Source: Lunatibacter salilacus
GTDB lineage: Bacteria > Bacteroidota > Bacteroidia > Cytophagales > Cyclobacteriaceae
Direction of reading: 5' to 3'
DNA: 64,000 bases
NCBI RefSeq assembly: GCF_009797935.1
Contig: NZ_VOLC01000015.1
Span: 1-64,000 of the forward strand
The notes below the pieces were generated by a model. That model was not told the DNA's origin and searched no databases. It saw only the letters and a list, made by a program, of their open reading frames with translations. Position numbers and translations under genes: made by a program. Of this stretch, positions 59,836 to 64,000 are shown one piece after another; position 1 is the first letter of the stretch, and each line of letters starts with the position of its first letter.

Positions 59836-60912
59836 TTAATTGTGTTCGTAAAGGTACAGGTAATCGTAGTGGATAATGGGGCGTTGGTTGGTGACTCCGA
59901 TTTTTTCTGAAGCCGCTTTAGCACCGTACTCGGCTTTCCCAAGACCAAGTTTATGACCCTGTTCATCCAAGATACGGATGATATCACCCTTTAGAAATTC
60001 ACCTTTGACTTCCAGCACCCCAATGGGTAGTAGACTGCTTATGTTCTGCGAACTTAAAGCCCTTTTTGCACCCTCGTTGATGATGACTTCCCCTTTGGAG
60101 TAGTTCTCGCTGTGGGCAATCCATTTTTTCTGGTTGTGTTTGGACTTGCCGGGTTGAAAGTAAGTACATACCAATTCTTTCCGGTAGTATTCCTTCAAGA
60201 CATCTTCCCTTTTTCCGTTGGCAATCAACACCTCAATGCCCAGGTCGGCGGACTTTTTGGCCATGCTCATTTTGGTAAGCATCCCCCCACGGCCAAAGGA
60301 AGACTTGCTTGAGGATACATACTGAGTTAGATCCGGCATATCCTGACCCACATTAAGAATCAATTCCGACGTAGGGTCGGCTGGATGCCCTTTGTAAATG
60401 CCGTCTACGTTGGTCAATAGAATAAGGGTATTCGCATCTATCATGGCAGCCACCAAACCAGCCAATTCATCATTGTCCGTAAACATCAATTCCGTTACGG
60501 CAACAGCGTCATTTTCGTTGATCACCGGGATAACTTGGTTTTTCAAAAGGCCATCCAGGCAGTTTTTCATATTGAGGTAATGCACCCGGTCCCGGAAATC
60601 TTCTTTCGTTACCATCAACTGGGCGATTTGATGGCCTTTTTCCAGAAAGAGGTTTTTGTACGAGCGGATCAGTTCGATTTGTCCGATGGAGGCCCAAACC
60701 TGTTTTTTAGTGACTGCGTCGGTTTTGGCGTTTAGGGTTAAGGCCTTTCGGCCAAAAGCTACCGCTCCTGAGGTCACCAACACCACCTGCAATCCATTTT
60801 CTTTTAGAAAAACCATTTGGTTAACCAAGGAAGCCATCCGGTTATGGTCGGGAGTACCATCGTCCTGCGTCAATACATTTGATCCTATTTTGATGACAAC
60901 CGTTTTGGCCAT
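59836..60912 (-). CDS. proB: Glutamate 5-kinase
   Basis: First enzyme of proline synthesis: phosphorylates glutamate. Amino-acid-kinase domain in residues 1-255: VVIKIGSNVLTQDDG, VVLVTSGAVAFGRKAL, VIPVINENDAVAV, FTDNDELAGLVAAMIDANTL, ILLTNVDGIYKG and GRGGMLTKMSMAK. A C-terminal PUA domain covers about 270-358 (GEVIINEGAKRALSSQNISS, FLKGDIIRILDEQG). ProB is normally feedback-inhibited by proline through the kinase domain. The upstream region is filled with repeats and I see no convincing promoter. Confidence 0.96.
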   Translation of the reverse strand: MAKTVVIKIGSNVLTQDDGTPDHNRMASLVNQMVFLKENGLQVVLVTSGAVAFGRKALTLNAKTDAVTKKQVWASIGQIELIRSYKNLFLEKGHQIAQLMVTKEDFRDRVHYLNMKNCLDGLLKNQVIPVINENDAVAVTELMFTDNDELAGLVAAMIDANTLILLTNVDGIYKGHPADPTSELILNVGQDMPDLTQYVSSSKSSFGRGGMLTKMSMAKKSADLGIEVLIANGKREDVLKEYYRKELVCTYFQPGKSKHNQKKWIAHSENYSKGEVIINEGAKRALSSQNISSLLPIGVLEVKGEFLKGDIIRILDEQGHKLGLGKAEYGAKAASEKIGVTNQRPIIHYDYLYLYEHN

Positions 60913-61117
60913 TGGGAGGTGGTTTCTAAATGTGTAACCTGTTTTGATTTGCGAACAAAAATAGGAAGCTTTGGGGAATAAGGCTATTTTTTAAGAAAGG
61001 AAGGCGCATTATGGCCAATTTTTTTGTGGAGCTACTTAAAAACGCGACGGAAAAAAAGAGAACCACGAAGAACACAAAGGTAGCACGGAGGACACAGAGA
61101 ATTATTAAAAAAAAACC

Positions 61118-61470
61118 GCTCGTCGTGGTTTGTAACCACGACGGACAGATAGGAGGAATTTGCAATTCCGGTAAGGAGGGAATGTCATTACTCGGAGGGG
61201 TGAGCGGAGTCGAACCCCCGCACCGAAACTGTCCCACCCAAACCTTTCCCGCCAAAACCCGATTCTGCTATATCTTGGATGACGGAATTCAGGTATTGGT
61301 TAGTTCCGACACATGACGGCAGCCCAACCATTCACTTGTTTTGGCGGAAATGGGTACGGGGAATTGACACATCCGCGGCCAAAACTGGGACGCTGCGTGT
61401 CATTTTTAACCCGTGGTTGAAACCACGGGCTACTATATCGGTCATCCCTCTGGGATTTTTGTCCTTTGAT
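61118..61470. repeat. REP-like hairpins and two-box element, copy 7
   Basis: First hairpin has arms CGTCGTGGTT (61121-61130) and AACCACGACG (61134-61143). Second is GGAATT-TGC-AATTCC (61155-61169). These are followed by '...cccgccaaaacccg' (61249-61262), 'gttttggcgga...gcggccaaaac' (61339-61386) and a CCGTGGTT/AACCACGG hairpin (61411-61428), then 'catccctctgggattt'. On the minus strand the first hairpin is followed by a T run and could also act as a terminator. The preceding 60913-61117 holds nothing recognised. Confidence 0.7.
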
Positions 61471-61509
61471 TCACACTGTATTTCTACAGAATTTTATTTC
61501 AACTAATTA

Positions 61510-61700
61510 ATATCCAGTATCCAATACCTACCAATATCAATTTTTATATTTCGGCCGTAGGCCATATTTCTACCATATTTCAGCCGTAGGCTATACCCTG
61601 AACCGCTACGCTTCTCAGGGTCTCCGCTTCGCTCCGATTTCCACAACATTTCTATCCATAATATCCATGAATATCAAATATCCATGAATATCTTTTCAAT
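61510..61700. repeat. GATATT/GGCCTACGGCC element in reverse orientation
   Basis: 'atttcggccgtaggccatattt' and a second 'cagccgtaggctata' box are surrounded by 'aatatccatgaatatcaaatatcc' words, the reverse complement of the elements at 42.9 and 53.9 kb. Confidence 0.7.
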
Positions 61701-61751
61701 AAAACCCTTACTTTGTAAACCGAATAAAATCAATAACCAAAACCAACAACC

Positions 61752-63110
61752 GTGGGAGACTTGATCATCGACTTTAGCAACTGGATATGGGGCACGCCGC
61801 TGCTCGTGTTATTGATTGGCGGCGGATTTTATATGTTCGTCTATTCTGGTTTTATTCCCTTTGTCGGTTTTCGGCATGCGATGAAAGTGGTAGGTGGGAA
61901 ATACGATGACCCCAACGCAGCCGGGGACATTACTTCCTTGCAGGCACTTTCTTCCGCTGTAGCCGCTACTGTTGGACTTGGAAATATTTCCGGAGTGGCA
62001 TTGGCCATCGGGATGGGTGGTCCGGGGGCTATTTTCTGGATGTGGGTGTCCGCATTTGTAGGGATGGCTACCAAATTTTTTACCTGTACCCTAGCCATAA
62101 TGTATCGGGGCAAGGATTCCTCCGGGCATGTTCAGGGTGGTCCCATGTATGTGATCGAAGAGGGCATGGGCAAAAAATGGAAATTCTTGTCCGTGATCTT
62201 TTGTGTCGCCGGGATTTTGGGGCTCCTTGTCATCTTTCAGGCCAATCAGTTGACGGCAGTTTTGCGGGAGGTCATGCTGGCACCCAACGGGCTGGACTAC
62301 GGAATGCCCACCCGATGGGCAATTGGAATTGTGCTTATGCTTTTAGTGGCATTGGTAATTTTGGGGGGAATTCAACGGATAGCCAAAGTGGCTTCGAGAC
62401 TAGTACCTTTTATGGTGACGGTGTATTTTATCAGTGTGTTAATTATTATTTCCAAATATTTTGGCGATGTCCCGGAAATGGTCTGGTTGATTCTCTCCGA
62501 TGCCTTTACCGGAGATGCAGTTCTGGGAGGAGCTGTAGGACAAATTATTATTATTGGGGCCCGTCGTGCGGCATTTTCTAACGAGGCAGGCATTGGTACG
62601 GCACCCATGGTACACGGTGCTTCCAAAACCAGCGAGCCGGTGCGGGAAGGCTTGATTGCCATGTTGGGGCCATTTATCGATACCATTGTAGTTTGTACGT
62701 TAACGGCTTTGGCAATTCTCCTAACCGGTGTTTGGAAGTCTGGAGAGCAGGACGGGGTATTGCTTACCCTTTCTGCCTTTGAACAGGGGTTACCGGGGAT
62801 TGGGAAATACTTACTTATGATATCCGTTTTGGTATTTGCCCTTTCCACCATGTTTACCTATTCCTATTACGGCCATAAATGCTTCAACTACCTCTTTGGT
62901 GCCGACAAGGCCAACTATTACAATTACTTTTATTTGGCAACTCTTGTAGGAGGGGCAGTAACCTCCCTGAGCGTGGTGATGAGTTTTGTGGATGCGATGT
63001 ATGCAATTATGGCATTTCCGACCATGATTTCCGCGATCTATCTGTCGCCGAAAGTGAAGGCCGCAATGAAGGATTATTTTAAACGCATGGAACAATTGGA
63101 TAAGCTATGA
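61752..63110 (+). CDS. Alanine/glycine:cation symporter (AGCS family)
   Basis: Inner-membrane sodium- or proton-coupled transporter for alanine or glycine, 452 aa with about eleven helices. Family signatures: SLQALSSAVAATVGLGNISG near residue 58, ALAIGMGGPGAIFWMWVSAF, GGPMYVIEEGMGKKWK, and ARRAAFSNEAGIGTAPMVHG near 273. The start is GTG 61752 (GDLIIDFSNWIWG); no ATG gives a better N terminus. Its stop overlaps the glycerate kinase start by 4 bp (ATGA), so both are translated from one message. Confidence 0.94.
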   Translation: MGDLIIDFSNWIWGTPLLVLLIGGGFYMFVYSGFIPFVGFRHAMKVVGGKYDDPNAAGDITSLQALSSAVAATVGLGNISGVALAIGMGGPGAIFWMWVSAFVGMATKFFTCTLAIMYRGKDSSGHVQGGPMYVIEEGMGKKWKFLSVIFCVAGILGLLVIFQANQLTAVLREVMLAPNGLDYGMPTRWAIGIVLMLLVALVILGGIQRIAKVASRLVPFMVTVYFISVLIIISKYFGDVPEMVWLILSDAFTGDAVLGGAVGQIIIIGARRAAFSNEAGIGTAPMVHGASKTSEPVREGLIAMLGPFIDTIVVCTLTALAILLTGVWKSGEQDGVLLTLSAFEQGLPGIGKYLLMISVLVFALSTMFTYSYYGHKCFNYLFGADKANYYNYFYLATLVGGAVTSLSVVMSFVDAMYAIMAFPTMISAIYLSPKVKAAMKDYFKRMEQLDKL

Positions 63111-64000
63111 AGTGGTTAGTAGCTCCCAATGCATTTAAAGGAACTATCGAGGCGGATCGAGCGGCTGAACTGATCAAAAGTGCGATCATTGCATCCAATC
63201 CAATCCACGAAGTTTCTGTCTGTCCGATAGCGGATGGTGGGGATGGAACCTGCCATTTGCTCAGTGAAATCCTTGCGCTGGAAAAAATCAGTGCCATGGC
63301 TTGCGGCCCTTTAGGCAGCCCCATGGAAGGTTTCTTCAGCCTTGATGCAACTACCAATACAGCATTTTTGGATGTATCCACGGTTTCAGGAATCAAATGG
63401 CTGAAGGAATTTCAAAAAGACCCATGGACATGCAGCTCGTATGGTACAGGAGAACTGGTGGTCAAAGCCATTGAGTTGGGGGCGAAGGAAATTGTAATGG
63501 GACTGGGTGGGAGTGCTACGGTAGATATGGGTACCGGTATTCTGCGGGCCTTGGGGTTTTTGTTTTTGGATAAAAATGGTAGGGAAATACCTGTGTTTTC
63601 ACCCGGGTTTATAACTCAGGTAGCCCATATTCAACAGACAAAAAAAATCAGTGATATAAAATTCATCATTCTTTGTGATGTGGAAAACACCTATTTTGGG
63701 GATAGGGGAGCCATTCCTGTATTTGGACCCCAGAAAGGGTTGAAGGAGACTGATTTTGGAAAATTCGAACAGGCCTCCCAAAATGTCTTTGAATTACTTC
63801 AGAAAAAAAGCAAGTTAAATTTGACTGACAAAAAGGGCTTTGGTGCTGCGGGTGGAATAGCGTTGGGGTTGAGTGCTTTTTTTGAAACCCGCTTGGTCTC
63901 TGGGGCACAATACTTCTTTGAAAAAGTAAAAATAGCTGATCGAATCCGGGGTGCAGACATCGTAATTACAGGTGAGGGTAAATATGACAAGCAGTCTGAC
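63107..64000 (+). CDS. Glycerate kinase (GarK/GlxK family), 3' end outside the window
   Basis: Phosphorylates D-glycerate (to 2-phosphoglycerate in this family). The frame opens at ATG 63107 and stays open to the last base, giving 298 codons of an expected 370-380. Family marks: LVAPNAFKGTIEADRAAELI, CPIADGGDGTCHLL near residue 40, SYGTGELVVKAIELGAKEIV, MGLGGSATVDMGTGILRALG, and GAAGGIALGLSAFF near 246, followed by IVITGEGKYDKQS. It overlaps the upstream symporter, which suggests joint expression, perhaps linking serine/glycine and glycerate use. Confidence 0.93.
   Translation, partial: MKWLVAPNAFKGTIEADRAAELIKSAIIASNPIHEVSVCPIADGGDGTCHLLSEILALEKISAMACGPLGSPMEGFFSLDATTNTAFLDVSTVSGIKWLKEFQKDPWTCSSYGTGELVVKAIELGAKEIVMGLGGSATVDMGTGILRALGFLFLDKNGREIPVFSPGFITQVAHIQQTKKISDIKFIILCDVENTYFGDRGAIPVFGPQKGLKETDFGKFEQASQNVFELLQKKSKLNLTDKKGFGAAGGIALGLSAFFETRLVSGAQYFFEKVKIADRIRGADIVITGEGKYDKQSD

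Noticed and set aside
61111-61143. Strong hairpin next to an A/T run as a plain terminator
   Set aside because: It would act on the minus strand upstream of proB, where no gene needs ending, and it is part of a repeated hairpin pair; kept as a repeat, with the terminator role only a possibility.
62042-62581. 179-codon frame within the symporter gene
   Set aside because: Out-of-frame shadow of a gene with strong AGCS signatures.

Overview
The window reads as a chromosomal segment of a member of the Bacteroidota, probably Cytophagales/Cyclobacteriaceae-like. The family assignment is inference. The signs are near-absence of Shine-Dalgarno sites, promoters of the TAnnTTTG type, Wza/Wzc and pseudaminate gene types familiar from that phylum, and large amounts of short-period and REP-like intergenic repeats. 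No rRNA, tRNA, CRISPR array, phage or intact insertion sequence was recognised.

Layout. 1-4.5 kb: a PAS-type histidine kinase and a Uma2-family protein set in repeat-rich DNA. 4.5-35.5 kb: one long, almost uninterrupted plus-strand surface-polysaccharide locus. It holds the export lipoprotein (Wza-like), the co-polymerase/tyrosine kinase (Wzc-like), an NDP-sugar epimerase, a PglK/MsbA-like ABC exporter, a pseudaminic-acid set (pseB, pseC, pseF, two GNAT acyltransferases, pseI, but no visible pseG), a pyruvyl transferase, at least five glycosyltransferases, an EpsG-like polymerase, an MBOAT O-acyltransferase with an SGNH partner, an asparagine-synthetase homologue, two paralogous NodB-like deacetylases, a PglC/WcaJ-like initiating transferase, a WbqC protein, a DegT-like protein and a PIG-L deacetylase. 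35.7-39.4 kb: a compact acyl-chain cassette (ACP, KAS III, ketoreductase-type SDR, PglD/NeuD-like acyltransferase, AcpS-type phosphopantetheinyl transferase). I propose that it makes an ACP-bound hydroxyacyl group and loads it onto an amino sugar of the same glycan.

39.4-44 kb: a decaying region with one intact DUF218/ElyC-like gene, two 5' fragments and two 3' fragments of the same family, a 443-bp direct repeat and a MazF-type toxin module. 44-46 kb: a minus-strand WbpM/PglF-like 4,6-dehydratase. 47.4-51.2 kb: a GC-richer group of an acidic lipoprotein, a beta-barrel protein and a YjbH-type outer-membrane protein divided between two genes. 51.5-58.5 kb: an orphan glycosyltransferase, small metabolic genes (VOC, SRPBCC, sulfurtransferase, YdeI-like), at least three gene remnants (Tricorn-like protease, DUF2911, DUF2891) and a hairpin-containing satellite. 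58.5-64 kb: housekeeping proBA, an alanine/glycine:cation symporter and a glycerate kinase cut by the window end.

How it fits together: sugar nucleotides from PseBCFI, the epimerase and the PglF-like dehydratase would feed the initiating transferase and the glycosyltransferases at the inner membrane. The lipid-linked unit would be flipped (an ABC exporter is the only candidate seen), polymerised by the EpsG-like protein and exported by Wza/Wzc. Acetyl, pyruvyl, amide and perhaps ACP-derived acyl groups would decorate it. Intergenic space is filled with at least three repeat classes: a two-box GTTTTGGC/GCCAAAAC REP-like element, a GATATT/GGCCTACGGCC element and short-period (7-8 bp) tandem repeats. 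One heptamer repeat lies inside pseC and one hexamer repeat encodes the tyrosine tail of Wzc.
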